Of a DNA stretch of 64,000 nt, positions 44,686 through 53,865 are shown one piece after another; the stretch's first letter is position 1, and each line of letters opens with the position of its first letter. The notes below the pieces were generated by a model that had not been told where the DNA came from, made no database searches, and worked only from the letters and a program-made list of their open reading frames with translations. Both the position numbers and the translations under genes were made by a program. Source of the stretch: Flavobacteriales bacterium (GTDB taxonomy: Bacteria > Bacteroidota > Bacteroidia > Flavobacteriales_D > Crocinitomicaceae). Location of the stretch: assembly GCA_947449575.1 (NCBI GenBank), contig CANFRV010000022.1, forward strand, positions 1-64,000, in the 5' to 3' direction.

Positions 44686-46239
44686 TCTCCATACTTTTGG
44701 TCTTTGAGCAATTAACCATTTAAATCCTTGAATAAATTGCTCTTCGACTTTAATTTGATTCATTGGGTAAAAAACACCATCTGGTTTATCTATGTATGAC
44801 AAACCTTCCACTTCATTGCTATCTATATCTATCCGCAGATCGCTAGCAAAAACTCTGTTCATGCCCAATCTTTTTATCACAAGTGTTGAATCTGTATTTT
44901 CAGTGTCCTCAGGAAAAAATATGGTTCTTGCATTTCCTTTCACATCTGTTCGATAAATATCATTATCTGAAAAATGAGCGATAATATCTTTTCCACCTAT
45001 TTGATTATAATACCTGCCTGAGTCAATTTCCATCACAACTGTTGAATTCCCTTTTACATTAACTTTATTAATAATGGAATCAGAAACAAAAACTATTTCT
45101 ATAAAATCTCCTTTCAATTCAGTTTTACTTTTTACCCACAAAATCGGATCTTTATATAGTTCCATTTTACCGCTGACCTTGTCATAAATAATAGAATCAC
45201 ATTGTGCCTGAAGATCTTTTCTGAAAATTTTCACTTTATTATTCCCTTTCATCCTAGTCATATTTCCTAAAGAATCTTTATAACTAAACAGCGTATCAGC
45301 ATGAATAAAAAGAGTATCTTTCTTATCTATTTTAGAAATTACAGCATGCCCAGTTAAATAAGCCTCTTTTTTTTGCTCTGAAGAATACGCATAATCTCCT
45401 TGAAATTCGATATTTTGAGTAGTGTCTTTATAAAAAACATTTCCTTTTCCTATCACTAATCCTTTTTTCGAAAATGAATATAAATCATTTCCTTTCATTA
45501 GTGTATTACCCTTTATTATAGAGGCGTTCTTCTTTAAATTGGCTTCTTCGTTTTCTGTATTGTACCATCCATGTTCGCAGTAAATCTTTGTCACTTCGCC
45601 CGTTTCTTTGGATGTATTAACGATTTTAGTGGGCCCGAAAAAGTACGCTGTTTTTTTGAGATAATTATATCTCAAAGTATCTGTTTTCATGCTTAATTCT
45701 GGCGTTTTATACAACACTTTACCACTGAAAAACATATTTTTCGTCTCAGAATACATATAACCAACTTTACTCGTTAGCACTTCATTTCTAAGTATACTTT
45801 CAACTCTTCCTCCATATCTATAAATACCCACGGATTTCTTCGAATCATATTCTAGGGTATCCGTAAGAATCTTATATTCTTGATCTCTCACTCTGACATT
45901 GCTCCACAGCTTAGCTTTTCGCGTATTTCCATTATAGTAGAGTGAATCACAATATAAATTCAAATTATCTTTGACAATGTGCACATTTCCATATGCTCGG
46001 ACTTCCGCCGATTTCGACCAATAATGGGCGGAATCGCAATACATGGTGTTACCTTGATAAATAAAATTAACACCTCCATTCCCAAAAAGTCTGTGAATTC
46101 CTGTTACTTCATTATATTCAAATTTATCTACACCAGGCAGTAACTCAAGAATATTTCCTTGAGCACGACCGACCTTGTTAAGCAAAAAAATTGCGCTCAT
46201 AATAAGCGCAATTTTCAATATGTGGTTTTGAATCTTCAA
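44671..46239 (-). CDS. OstA/LptA-like exported protein
   Basis: OstA-like domains form beta-jellyroll strands that bind the lipid of LPS during transport. The 522 residues begin with a signal peptide (IALIMSAIFLLNKVGRAQ). Repeated short strands follow, of the type YCDSLYYNGNTRKAKLWSNV and CDSAHYWSKSAEVRAYGNV, which is the periodic OstA_N pattern. It is much longer than LptA and may be an extended bridge. This is an inference. The only start that keeps the signal peptide is a TTG at 46239, directly after the purA stop codon, suggesting translational coupling. It ends the fur-like/STAS/purA/ostA run. Confidence 0.82.
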   Translation of the reverse strand: MKIQNHILKIALIMSAIFLLNKVGRAQGNILELLPGVDKFEYNEVTGIHRLFGNGGVNFIYQGNTMYCDSAHYWSKSAEVRAYGNVHIVKDNLNLYCDSLYYNGNTRKAKLWSNVRVRDQEYKILTDTLEYDSKKSVGIYRYGGRVESILRNEVLTSKVGYMYSETKNMFFSGKVLYKTPELSMKTDTLRYNYLKKTAYFFGPTKIVNTSKETGEVTKIYCEHGWYNTENEEANLKKNASIIKGNTLMKGNDLYSFSKKGLVIGKGNVFYKDTTQNIEFQGDYAYSSEQKKEAYLTGHAVISKIDKKDTLFIHADTLFSYKDSLGNMTRMKGNNKVKIFRKDLQAQCDSIIYDKVSGKMELYKDPILWVKSKTELKGDFIEIVFVSDSIINKVNVKGNSTVVMEIDSGRYYNQIGGKDIIAHFSDNDIYRTDVKGNARTIFFPEDTENTDSTLVIKRLGMNRVFASDLRIDIDSNEVEGLSYIDKPDGVFYPMNQIKVEEQFIQGFKWLIAQRPKVWREILE

Positions 46240-47532
46240 TTAATTATTTACTAATGTTTGTTTCCTGTTCACCAATGTTTGTTTTCTGTCTGGCCCAACT
46301 GAAACAACAGTTATTGGTATTTCTAACATTTTCTCCAGATAAAGCACATACTCTTTTAGTGCCTTTGGAGCTTCATCATACGAACTCAGTTTTGTCAAAT
46401 CACAGTTCCACCCTTCGAAATCTTCATAAACAGGAGTGATTGGACTATCCGTAATATCAAACGGAAAATAATCCAATTTTTCGCCATTGATAATGTAGTG
46501 TGTACAAACTCTAATAGTCTTGAAAGTATCTAAAACATCCGATTTCATCATTGATAACTCAGTAGCTCCGTTGATCATTATTGAATACTTCAATGCAGGT
46601 AAATCAACCCAACCACATCGACGCGGACGTCCAGTTGTTGCTCCAAACTCACTACCCAATTTTCTGATCAATTCACCTGTCTCATCTTCTAATTCTGTTG
46701 GAAAAGGTCCACTTCCAACACGGGTGCAATATGCTTTAAAGATCCCAATTACCTTCCCGATTTTTGAAGGAGCCACACCAAGTCCTGTACACGTTCCTGC
46801 TGTTACAGTATTTGAAGAAGTTACAAAAGGATACGTTCCAAAATCAATATCTAACATGGTACCTTGAGCTCCTTCCGCTAATATTTTTTTACCATTTTTG
46901 ATAGCTGTATTTAAATAATGTTCACTATCAATAGCAATTAAAGATTTCAACGTTTCAATGCCTTCCATCCAAGGACCTTCTAATTCGGCTAAATCGTATT
47001 CAAAACCTTCATAATGTTTTAAGATTCCTTCATGCTTTTCAACAAGTGCAGCATATTTTTCTTTAAAATTGGGAGAAAAAATATCTCCAACTCGAAGTCC
47101 ATTTCTACCCGTTTTATCCATATATGTTGGACCGATACCTTTTAAAGTAGAACCAATTTTATCTTTTCCTTTTGCATTTTCAGAAGCAGCATCGAGCAAT
47201 CTATGTGTTGGAAGAATTAAGTGTGCTTTTTTAGAAATTAACAATCTATTTTTATAATCGACATTAAAAGGAATCAATTTTTCTAGCTCTTTTTGAAAAA
47301 GAACAGGGTCAATTACAACACCATTTCCTACCACATTCAAAACATTCTTTCTGAAAATTCCAGAAGGAATTGTATTTAAAACATGTTTAATTCCTTCAAA
47401 TTCAAGTGTATGACCAGCATTTGGCCCACCTTGAAAACGTGCAATTATATCATATTCAGGTGTTAAAACATCAACTATTTTACCTTTTCCCTCGTCTCCC
47501 CATTGCAAACCTAGTAATACATCTACTTTCAT
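46240..47532 (-). CDS. purA: Adenylosuccinate synthetase
   Basis: PurA converts IMP and aspartate to adenylosuccinate using GTP, the first committed step to AMP. The 430 residues begin with LGLQWGDEGKGKIVD, the GTP/IMP loop. They contain GPNAGHT, the arginine-loop region GRPRRCGWVDL and the C-terminal base-binding GPDRKQT. The extreme C-terminus is odd: RKQTLVN occurs twice in a row because of a 21-bp tandem duplication (46249-46290). Enzyme family and activity seem unaffected. It lies 2 bases after the STAS gene and directly before the ostA-like gene. Confidence 0.96.
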   Translation of the reverse strand: MKVDVLLGLQWGDEGKGKIVDVLTPEYDIIARFQGGPNAGHTLEFEGIKHVLNTIPSGIFRKNVLNVVGNGVVIDPVLFQKELEKLIPFNVDYKNRLLISKKAHLILPTHRLLDAASENAKGKDKIGSTLKGIGPTYMDKTGRNGLRVGDIFSPNFKEKYAALVEKHEGILKHYEGFEYDLAELEGPWMEGIETLKSLIAIDSEHYLNTAIKNGKKILAEGAQGTMLDIDFGTYPFVTSSNTVTAGTCTGLGVAPSKIGKVIGIFKAYCTRVGSGPFPTELEDETGELIRKLGSEFGATTGRPRRCGWVDLPALKYSIMINGATELSMMKSDVLDTFKTIRVCTHYIINGEKLDYFPFDITDSPITPVYEDFEGWNCDLTKLSSYDEAPKALKEYVLYLEKMLEIPITVVSVGPDRKQTLVNRKQTLVNN

Positions 47533-47534
47533 TC

Positions 47535-47885
47535 TTATTTATTCTTAAAGTGATTCAGAGCCTCTTCTTCAGTGTCATAAATCGTATATATTTTATTTAT
47601 TTTCGCTATTTTAAATAGATTATCCACATTACCCTTCACTCCAAAAAAAATCAAGTCACCATTTTTTATCCGAGTCCTTGTTAAAACCCGCATAAAAAAA
47701 TTAATTCCTAAGGAATTTATATAGGCTAATTTTTCAGTATTGAAAATTAATTGGTGTTGCTTGTTGTCAATTAATTTAATAACTTCTTTTGACACTTCCT
47801 CAATATCAATGTTCGACATTATTTTCCCATTCAAAGTAATAATACTTGAGGTAGGATAATGAGTTATATCAAACGTAAAATTCAT
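47535..47885 (-). CDS. STAS-domain protein (anti-sigma-factor antagonist type)
   Basis: The 116 residues form a single STAS domain similar to SpoIIAA and RsbV: a strand start (FTFDITHYPTSSIITLNGKI), a helix (EEVSKEVIKLID) and the conserved loop INSLGINFFMRV. The serine in NSLG is at the place phosphorylated by an anti-sigma kinase in the classical partner-switch. No kinase or sigma factor of that kind is adjacent. The gene starts directly after the fur-like stop codon and ends 2 bases before purA. Role unknown: it may regulate the LPS or stress genes, but that is speculation. Confidence 0.85.
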   Translation of the reverse strand: MNFTFDITHYPTSSIITLNGKIMSNIDIEEVSKEVIKLIDNKQHQLIFNTEKLAYINSLGINFFMRVLTRTRIKNGDLIFFGVKGNVDNLFKIAKINKIYTIYDTEEEALNHFKNK

Positions 47886-48335
47886 TTATTTTTCAACTAC
47901 TTTATTTCTAGTGCCATAAAAATAGAGTGTGTGATGCTCAATTTTCATACCAAATAGTTCTTCTATGGTCGATTTGATGGACTGAATTCTTGGATCACAA
48001 AATTCAATTAACTCCCCAGTGTCTGTGCAAACGATATGATCATGTTGTTTAGAACCATGGGATTTTTCAAATTGAGCAATATTTTTACCGAACTGATGTT
48101 TCCTCACTAAGTTACAAGCCAATAATAAATCAATTGTGTTATACAAAGTCGCCCTTGAAACTCGATAATTTTGATTTTTCATCTTCACATACAATGATTC
48201 AATGTCAAAATGACCTTGGTAATCATAAATTTCATTGAGTATTGCAAATCTTTCAGGAGTCTTCCTGTGGCTATTTTGCTCCATATATGCGGAGAAAATT
48301 TGTTTTACAGTTGTTTGTAAATCCGTTGTCACCAT
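47886..48335 (-). CDS. Fur-family transcriptional repressor lacking the structural zinc cysteines
   Basis: Fur-family proteins repress metal or peroxide genes. The 149 residues show the winged helix (about 10-85) with the recognition segment RVSRATLYNTIDLLLA. The metal-binding C-terminal domain follows with the signature HDHIVC (His98 and His100) and IEFCDP. The first CxxC pair of Fur/PerR (usually CLxCG) reads CTDT at 103-106, and no C-terminal CxxC exists, so the structural zinc site is missing. Regulatory metal ligands remain (His98, His100, His134, His135 by position). It heads the run fur-like/STAS/purA/ostA and has its own -7 element. Confidence 0.9.
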   Translation of the reverse strand: MVTTDLQTTVKQIFSAYMEQNSHRKTPERFAILNEIYDYQGHFDIESLYVKMKNQNYRVSRATLYNTIDLLLACNLVRKHQFGKNIAQFEKSHGSKQHDHIVCTDTGELIEFCDPRIQSIKSTIEELFGMKIEHHTLYFYGTRNKVVEK

Positions 48336-48358
48336 TACTTTTAAATCATGCTAGAGAA

Positions 48359-48366
48359 CAAAATTA
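48359..48366 (-). promoter_or_regulatory. Predicted -7 element for the fur-like operon
   Basis: It reads TAATTTTG on the minus strand, an exact match, 23 bases before the fur-like ATG. Confidence 0.5.
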
Positions 48367-48458
48367 GTAAATTAAGATTAATAAGTTAAATCGAATTCAT
48401 TCTAATTTTAAGGTGTTATTAACAGGTTGTTAAGACTAATTTAGAAAATAAAAATCGA

Positions 48459-49028
48459 TTAAATATGATTCTCAATGTAATCAATCAATGAATGGATAAC
48501 TTTTATATGTATTTCTTGCGCTCTATCAGCGAATTCTGAGTATGGAGCCCGAATTTCAATATCACACACTTCTTTCATTAATCCTCCACTTTTCCCTGTA
48601 AGACCAATCACCAACATTCCTTGCTTTTTTGCTTCTTGAATTGCATTTAGCACGTTCTCAGAATTTCCTGAGGTTGAAATGGCTAACAAAATATCCCCTT
48701 TCTTTCCAAAGGCTTCAATAAATCTTGAAAAAACAAAAGCATAGCCATAATCATTTGATACACAAGACAAATGACTTGGGTCAGATATGGAAATTGCTGG
48801 TAATGCTTTTCTATCGTCACGATATCTCCCCGTTAACTCTTCAGCAAAATGCATAGCATCACACATTGATCCACCGTTACCACAACTGATTATTTTACCT
48901 CCTGTTTTTAGAGAGCTAACTATAACATTTCCAGCAGATTGAATTTTATTTATATTTTCTATCGTATTAAATTCAGCTAAAATTTCAGCTGCTTCTAAAA
49001 AATGGTCTGCTATTTGTTTAGTGCTCAT
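48459..49028 (-). CDS. gmhA: Phosphoheptose isomerase (SIS domain)
   Basis: GmhA turns sedoheptulose-7-phosphate into D-glycero-manno-heptose-7-phosphate for the LPS inner core. The SIS fold carries [20 protein letters not shown], where the loop is followed by the catalytic Glu. [18 protein letters not shown] and the C-terminal helix [16 protein letters not shown] with the catalytic His are also present. From ATG 49028 the protein has 189 residues, close to the family norm. The frame is open back to 49076, but a -7 element lies at 49047-49054 inside that extension, so the shorter start is preferred. Other heptose genes are not in the window. Confidence 0.93.
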   Translation of the reverse strand: MSTKQIADHFLEAAEILAEFNTIENINKIQSAGNVIVSSLKTGGKIISCGNGGSMCDAMHFAEELTGRYRDDRKALPAISISDPSHLSCVSNDYGYAFVFSRFIEAFGKKGDILLAISTSGNSENVLNAIQEAKKQGMLVIGLTGKSGGLMKEVCDIEIRAPYSEFADRAQEIHIKVIHSLIDYIENHI

Positions 49029-49046
49029 CGTTGTAGATTTTTTTGT

Positions 49047-49054
49047 CAAATTTA
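49047..49054 (-). promoter_or_regulatory. Predicted -7 element for gmhA
   Basis: It reads TAAATTTG on the minus strand, an exact match, 18 bases before the ATG at 49028. Confidence 0.45.
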
Positions 49055-49096
49055 AAAAAAAATAGTGCCTTGACAATTATATTCAATCAAACTTAG

Positions 49097-49104
49097 TATA
49101 TTTG
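49097..49104 (+). promoter_or_regulatory. Predicted -7 element of the small secreted protein gene
   Basis: TATATTTG, an exact match, lies with TTG at 49070-49072, 24 bases upstream. That spacing is longer than usual. A leader of about 115 bases would precede the ATG at 49224. Confidence 0.4.
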
Positions 49105-49223
49105 AATCGGAGTTTACTATAAAACTGAACAGTAATCATGCGGAACAGCATTGATTAACGATAGAAAAAAAAGGAATAAAATCGTAAATCATGTTTCAAT
49201 TGACCTTTAAAAAATTATCAATT

Positions 49224-49655
49224 ATGAAAAAACACTTACTCTTTTTCGCTTTAATCTTCATTTCAGGACTTTCTGTAGCACAAACTGTTCCTGGAGATTG
49301 TTATAAAAAATTAGAAGACGCCTTCATTAAACGAGGTTCTCTGGTCGTTGCTGACGGAATGCATCCCAACGTTATCATTTGTTTTTTCGAGGAGGATGGG
49401 TCAAGATGCGTCGGAGGGAAAGTGAGGGTAGAAAATAGCACAATTACATCTATTTTCTTGCAATTTGAAGATAATACATATGAGTTAATGGATAAAAAAT
49501 TCTTCAATGCAAAAAAACTACCACCATCAATTACAAACGGTATTTCAGAATTAATTTTAACTGCAGATGGAGAAAAGTTTAAAGTTGTTTTTATCGACAA
49601 ATTAAAACCAAAAAAACAAACGTACAAAGAAATAAATCTTCCAGATGATTTATAA
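49224..49655 (+). CDS. Small secreted protein of unknown function
   Basis: I do not recognise this protein. From ATG 49224 it has 143 residues beginning with a clear signal peptide (MKKHLLFFALIFISGLSVAQ). The frame is open 11 codons further upstream to 49191, but that start would bury the signal. The mature part (about 123 residues) contains three cysteines (GDCYKK, IICFFEE and SRCVGG), alternating strands and a lysine-rich end. It stands alone between divergent gmhA and a terminator at 49681. No type IX C-terminal domain is present. Confidence 0.7.
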   Translation: MKKHLLFFALIFISGLSVAQTVPGDCYKKLEDAFIKRGSLVVADGMHPNVIICFFEEDGSRCVGGKVRVENSTITSIFLQFEDNTYELMDKKFFNAKKLPPSITNGISELILTADGEKFKVVFIDKLKPKKQTYKEINLPDDL

Positions 49656-49680
49656 ATAAGACAAACGCTTTTAATATAGT

Positions 49681-49712
49681 AACCTGATTTTATTTAAAGT
49701 CAGGTTTTTTTT
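49681..49712 (+). terminator. Rho-independent terminator
   Basis: AACCTGA (49681-49687) pairs with TCAGGTT (49700-49706), followed by a T tract, 26 bases after the secreted-protein gene. Confidence 0.75.
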
Positions 49713-49875
49713 ACCCTTTTTTTACCACAAATTTTAACCATTCACATTCTTTTGCTTGTAGAATTATACATGAAAAAAGTGAAAAATTACTAAGAATAAA
49801 GAGTTAAATCTCGATTTCTTCACTTCAAGGAATTAAAAACTACCTAACCACAAGATATATATCTTCATTCTTTAC

Positions 49876-49883
49876 TATCTTTG
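49876..49883 (+). promoter_or_regulatory. Predicted -7 element of the amino-acid dehydrogenase gene
   Basis: TATCTTTG, an exact match, 31 bases before the ATG at 49915. Confidence 0.45.
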
Positions 49884-49914
49884 CCCATTATGTATTGTTA
49901 GATAAAAGAGCGAA

Positions 49915-51144
49915 ATGAAAGATTTACTTGAAAAATTTGAAAATAAAAGACCTGAGATAGTTTTTGAATGGAAAGACTCCGAGACTGAAGCGGAAGGTTG
50001 GGTTGTTATTAACTCACTGAGAGGTGGAGCTGCAGGAGGCGGGACTAGAATGCGTAATGGTCTAGACAAAAGAGAAGTTGAGTCACTTGCAAAAACAATG
50101 GAAGTGAAATTTACCGTTGCTGGACCCCCAATTGGTGGCGCGAAATCGGGAATTAATTTTGACCCAAAAGACCCTAGAAAAGAAGGTGTTTTGAAACGAT
50201 GGTATTCAGCAGTGACTCCTTTGCTAAAATATTATTATGGAACTGGAGGCGACTTAAATGTAGATGAAATTCACGAAGTTATTCCGATGACTGAAAATTG
50301 TGGTGTTTGGCATCCACAAGAAGGAGTTTTCAACGGGCATTTCCAACCAAGAGAATCACAAAAAATAAATCGTATTGGTCAATTAAGATATGGCGTATTA
50401 AAGGTTCTGGAAGATTTAAATTTCTCTCCAGATATTGCAAGAAAATATGTTGTTGCTGATATGATTACAGGATATGGTGTTGCTGAGTCTATCAAACATT
50501 ATTATGATATCTGGGGAGGATCTGTTCAGGGCAAAAAAATCATTGTACAAGGATGGGGAAATGTTGGTTCAGCCGGTGCTTATTATCTTTCTCAACAAGG
50601 AGCCAAAATTGTTGGTATTATAGATAGAGTTGGAGGTTTAATTAATGAAGAAGGATTTTCATTCGAAGAAATCAAGCAGTTGTTCTTAAATAAAAATGGA
50701 AATGAACTTGTTCATTCAAAGCTTTTATCCTATGAAGAAGTAAATTCTAAAATATGGGATATAAATGCAGACGTTTTTATTCCTTGCGCTGGATCTAGAA
50801 TGATCACGAAAGATCAACTACAAAGAATGGAGAAAGCCGGGATTCAAGTAATTTCTTCTGGTGCAAACGTTCCTTTTGCAGACCCGGAAATTTTCTTTGG
50901 ACCAATCGCAGACTCAGCAGATAATAGTATTTCTATCATTCCTGATTTTATTTCAAATTGTGGAATGGCGAGAGTTTTTGCTTATTTAATGAGTAATGAC
51001 TTAAAAGATATTACAGATAAAGGAATTTTTGAAGATACAAGTTCAACTATTTATAATGCGTTAAAAAATACGCACTCTAATAATCCTAGCAAAACGGGAA
51101 TAGCAAAAGCAGCATTCGAGATCGCTTTAAAACAACTCGTGTAA
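49915..51144 (+). CDS. Glu/Leu/Phe/Val dehydrogenase family protein
   Basis: This NAD(P)-dependent oxidative deaminase, or the reverse amination, has 409 residues. The N-terminal substrate domain contains RGGAAGGGTRMR and the catalytic lysine block PPIGGAKSGINFDP. The tract GTGGDLNVDEIHEV provides the conserved Asp. The Rossmann domain starts near GKKIIVQGWGNVGSAGAYYL. The pattern fits the glutamate dehydrogenase branch loosely, with an unusually short N-terminus, and the amino-acid preference cannot be fixed by eye. Downstream, nhaD follows after 15 bases on the same strand. Confidence 0.85.
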   Translation: MKDLLEKFENKRPEIVFEWKDSETEAEGWVVINSLRGGAAGGGTRMRNGLDKREVESLAKTMEVKFTVAGPPIGGAKSGINFDPKDPRKEGVLKRWYSAVTPLLKYYYGTGGDLNVDEIHEVIPMTENCGVWHPQEGVFNGHFQPRESQKINRIGQLRYGVLKVLEDLNFSPDIARKYVVADMITGYGVAESIKHYYDIWGGSVQGKKIIVQGWGNVGSAGAYYLSQQGAKIVGIIDRVGGLINEEGFSFEEIKQLFLNKNGNELVHSKLLSYEEVNSKIWDINADVFIPCAGSRMITKDQLQRMEKAGIQVISSGANVPFADPEIFFGPIADSADNSISIIPDFISNCGMARVFAYLMSNDLKDITDKGIFEDTSSTIYNALKNTHSNNPSKTGIAKAAFEIALKQLV

Positions 51145-51159
51145 GGCTTATCTATTTTA

Positions 51160-52503
51160 GTGATAACATTTATAGTAATCATATTTATTTTAGGCTATGT
51201 TTCAATAACATTGGAGCATAGCCTAAAAATTGATAAACTAATCCCTGCTTTATTGATGATGTGCTTGTGCTGGGCGTCAATTGCGCTAGGCATAGATAGC
51301 TTTCCTCACTGGATAAACCCTAACTCGTCTGAATTAATTCCTAACTTTACTTTCCTTCCCCACCTAGAAAAAACAAAAATACTTGAAGAAACTTTACTCC
51401 ATCATTTTGGAAAAACAGCAGAAATCCTGATTTTTCTAATGGGTGCAATGGTCATTATTGAAATGATTGACTATTTTCAAGGATTTGATGCTATAAAAAA
51501 ACTCATCAAAACAAAAAGTAAAAAGAGTTTACTTTGGATATTAGTCGTTCTTGCCTTTTGTCTATCCGCAATCATCGATAACTTAACAGCAACAATTGTC
51601 TTAATAAGTATACTTCGAAAAATTGTTTCAGATCAGAAAGATAGAATGTGGTTTGCAGGTCTAATCATTATTAGTGCCAACGCCGGTGGAGCGTGGACTC
51701 CTATTGGCGACGTCACAACCACAATGCTTTGGATGGCGGGTAAAGTAACCTCTACGAATTTAATTCTCAGATTGTCAATTCCATCTATCGTTAGCGTTCT
51801 TGTACCTACCCTTATTTGCACATTTTTACCTGCGTTTAAAGGAGTAATTTCATCTAATCAAAACGATCAAAAAAATAGTAAATTCGGCTTTTTCATGCTA
51901 CTATCTGGACTGTTTTTAATGATTTTTGTGCCTATTTTCAAAACGATTACACACCTACCGCCGTATATTGGAATGATGCTTTCCTTAGCGATTTTTGCAT
52001 TAATAGCTGAAATAATCACTAAAAGAGAAATGAATTTATCAAAATTTGATTCTTCAGAACCAAACCCTTCCGCTGGAAACGGGCCAACCATGAAAGCCTT
52101 GAGCAAAATTGAAATGCCTTCGATTCTCTTCTTTATGGGGATACTGATGACCGTAGCTGCTTTGGAGACACTAGGGTTAATTTTTTCTTTTGGCCAAAGT
52201 GTAAGTTCACAACTATCACCAAAAGCATTCGTAGCGCTACTCGGTATATCATCGGCCATAATAGACAATGTACCATTGGTTGCGGCAAGTTTAGGTATGT
52301 TTCATGAAGGTGTTGATGCAAATATCTGGCATTACATCGCTTATGCAGCGGGTACCGGTGGAAGTATTTTAATCATTGGCTCTGCTGCAGGTGTTGTAGC
52401 GATGGGTATGGAGAAAATAACTTTTTTTTGGTATTTGAAAAATATTTCAATGCTCGCAGCGTTAGGATATTTCGCAGGGCTATCTGTCTTGATGTTTACT
52501 TAA
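51160..52503 (+). CDS. nhaD: Na+/H+ antiporter NhaD
   Basis: NhaD exchanges Na+ (or Li+) for protons across the inner membrane. The 447 residues form about 12 hydrophobic helices. Conserved polar blocks are AIIDNLTATIVLI, NAGGAWTPIGDVTTTMLW and the mirror block AIIDNVPLVAASLGM. The paired AIIDN motifs are typical of the ion-transporter superfamily to which NhaD belongs. It starts at GTG 51160, with no in-frame ATG nearby that fits the first helix. It follows the dehydrogenase gene by 15 bases and may be co-transcribed. A sodium-driven lifestyle (marine or brackish) would fit. Confidence 0.92.
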   Translation: MITFIVIIFILGYVSITLEHSLKIDKLIPALLMMCLCWASIALGIDSFPHWINPNSSELIPNFTFLPHLEKTKILEETLLHHFGKTAEILIFLMGAMVIIEMIDYFQGFDAIKKLIKTKSKKSLLWILVVLAFCLSAIIDNLTATIVLISILRKIVSDQKDRMWFAGLIIISANAGGAWTPIGDVTTTMLWMAGKVTSTNLILRLSIPSIVSVLVPTLICTFLPAFKGVISSNQNDQKNSKFGFFMLLSGLFLMIFVPIFKTITHLPPYIGMMLSLAIFALIAEIITKREMNLSKFDSSEPNPSAGNGPTMKALSKIEMPSILFFMGILMTVAALETLGLIFSFGQSVSSQLSPKAFVALLGISSAIIDNVPLVAASLGMFHEGVDANIWHYIAYAAGTGGSILIIGSAAGVVAMGMEKITFFWYLKNISMLAALGYFAGLSVLMFT

Positions 52504-52651
52504 AAATGAAATAATCAAAACATCCATTATTCTTTTTAAAATATCTTAACATCATTAAAAACAAATTGATGTGGAAAACTATGTCCCAACACCAAAAAGA
52601 GATATGAAATAAACCATAATTTTACGTAGTTAAAACTTTTTTAAATAAAAA

Positions 52652-53407
52652 ATGAAGAAACATCTTAAATATTCAATTGCGGCTCTTTTCCTTTTAACTA
52701 TTGGATCAGCAGTTGCTCAAACTACAGAGAGCGCAGTGCCTGCAGCTACTGAGAAAGTTGTTGTTGTTGTAAGTTCCATGACCGCTTTTGAATTTATAAC
52801 AAAGGGAGGTATATTTCTTATACCAATAGCGCTGCTATTATTTTATTCGATATTTGTGATGGTTGAAAGATATCTTTATATAAAAAGATGTTCAAAATTT
52901 AACGCTAACTTGTTAGATGGTGTGCGTGAAAATTTAAATTCAGGGAATATCAATAATGCAATTTCAGTTGCTACAAGAGATGACTCATCCATTGGCGAAA
53001 TTGTGAAGGAAGGTATTTTAACTATTGGACGACCTGTTTCAGAAATAGAATCAAACATGGAAAAAGTTTCTAATATTGAAATTGCGAAGATGGAGCGCAG
53101 TCTTGGGCATTTAGGTTTAATTGCAGGGATAGCTCCTACCCTAGGTTTTATTGGTACAATTTCGGGAGTAATCAAAATATTTTATAAAATCTCTATCACT
53201 GAAAATGTTAGTATCGGAAATATCTCTGGTGGTTTATATGAAAAAATGATCTCAAGTGGATCTGGATTAGTTGTTGGGATTATAGCATTTGCAGCGTATC
53301 ACTTATTAAACGGGATGATTGATAATTTTTCATTGAAGGTACAAAAAGTAAACTTAGATTTTGTAAATATTATTCAAAGACCAAACAATGGCGATAAAAC
53401 GAAATAA
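52652..53407 (+). CDS. MotA/TolQ/ExbB proton-channel protein
   Basis: This is the stator-like subunit that couples proton flow to TonB or Tol. The 251 residues have an N-terminal hydrophobic stretch that looks like a signal peptide (SIAALFLLTIGSAVAQ). A first helix lies at about 50-75 (GIFLIPIALLLFYSIFVM), a cytoplasmic domain follows, and the two TolQ helices contain GLIAGIAPTLGFIGTISGVI and GLVVGIIAFAAYHLL. It overlaps the next gene (ExbD-like) by 20 bases, and that gene is followed by a TonB-like one. Together they form a TonB energising module. Whether it serves TonB, Tol or another system is not shown. Confidence 0.93.
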   Translation: MKKHLKYSIAALFLLTIGSAVAQTTESAVPAATEKVVVVVSSMTAFEFITKGGIFLIPIALLLFYSIFVMVERYLYIKRCSKFNANLLDGVRENLNSGNINNAISVATRDDSSIGEIVKEGILTIGRPVSEIESNMEKVSNIEIAKMERSLGHLGLIAGIAPTLGFIGTISGVIKIFYKISITENVSIGNISGGLYEKMISSGSGLVVGIIAFAAYHLLNGMIDNFSLKVQKVNLDFVNIIQRPNNGDKTK

Positions 53408-53783
53408 ACGATTTCACGTTGAAGTAGCAACATCTGCATTAAGTGACATCATGTTCTTTTTGCTGCTATTTTTCTTGATAATCTCGACATTAGCGAATCC
53501 AAATGTTATCAAAATGGATTTACCCAAAGCAGATCATCCAGAAGCTCAACCTCAACAGCATTTAACTGTTTCTGTAACATCTGATAAAAAATTCTTTATT
53601 GATAAGGAAGAAGTACCGTTTGATCAATTAGAGGAAAAGCTAATTGAAAAGACAACCCAAAAAGGAGATAAAACCGTTGTGGTTAGAATCCCATTCGATA
53701 TGCAGGTTCAAAGCTTAATAGATGTACTTCAAATTGGAATTAAAAATGACATGAAATTTGTTATTGCAACTAAAGCAAGCTGA
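53388..53783 (+). CDS. ExbD/TolR-family biopolymer transport protein
   Basis: This is the second subunit of the proton-driven energising complex. The 131 residues have one membrane helix (SDIMFFLLLFFLIISTLA, about 18-36), in which the conserved aspartate of SDIMF binds the proton. A periplasmic domain follows (DLPKADHPEAQPQQHLTVSV...KQ style). Start ATG 53388 lies within the end of the ExbB-like gene (20-base overlap). The TonB-like gene begins 82 bases downstream. Confidence 0.93.
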   Translation: MAIKRNKRFHVEVATSALSDIMFFLLLFFLIISTLANPNVIKMDLPKADHPEAQPQQHLTVSVTSDKKFFIDKEEVPFDQLEEKLIEKTTQKGDKTVVVRIPFDMQVQSLIDVLQIGIKNDMKFVIATKAS

Positions 53784-53865
53784 TTTTATTGTAACAAAAT
53801 AAAAATTGTACAGTATATAAATAACAAACTATTTTTTAGCGTATTTTAATCAATACAATTGAACT

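Noticed and set aside
49029-49076. Longer start for GmhA at 49076
   Set aside because: The extension contains a consensus -7 element and exceeds the family length. ATG 49028 is preferred.
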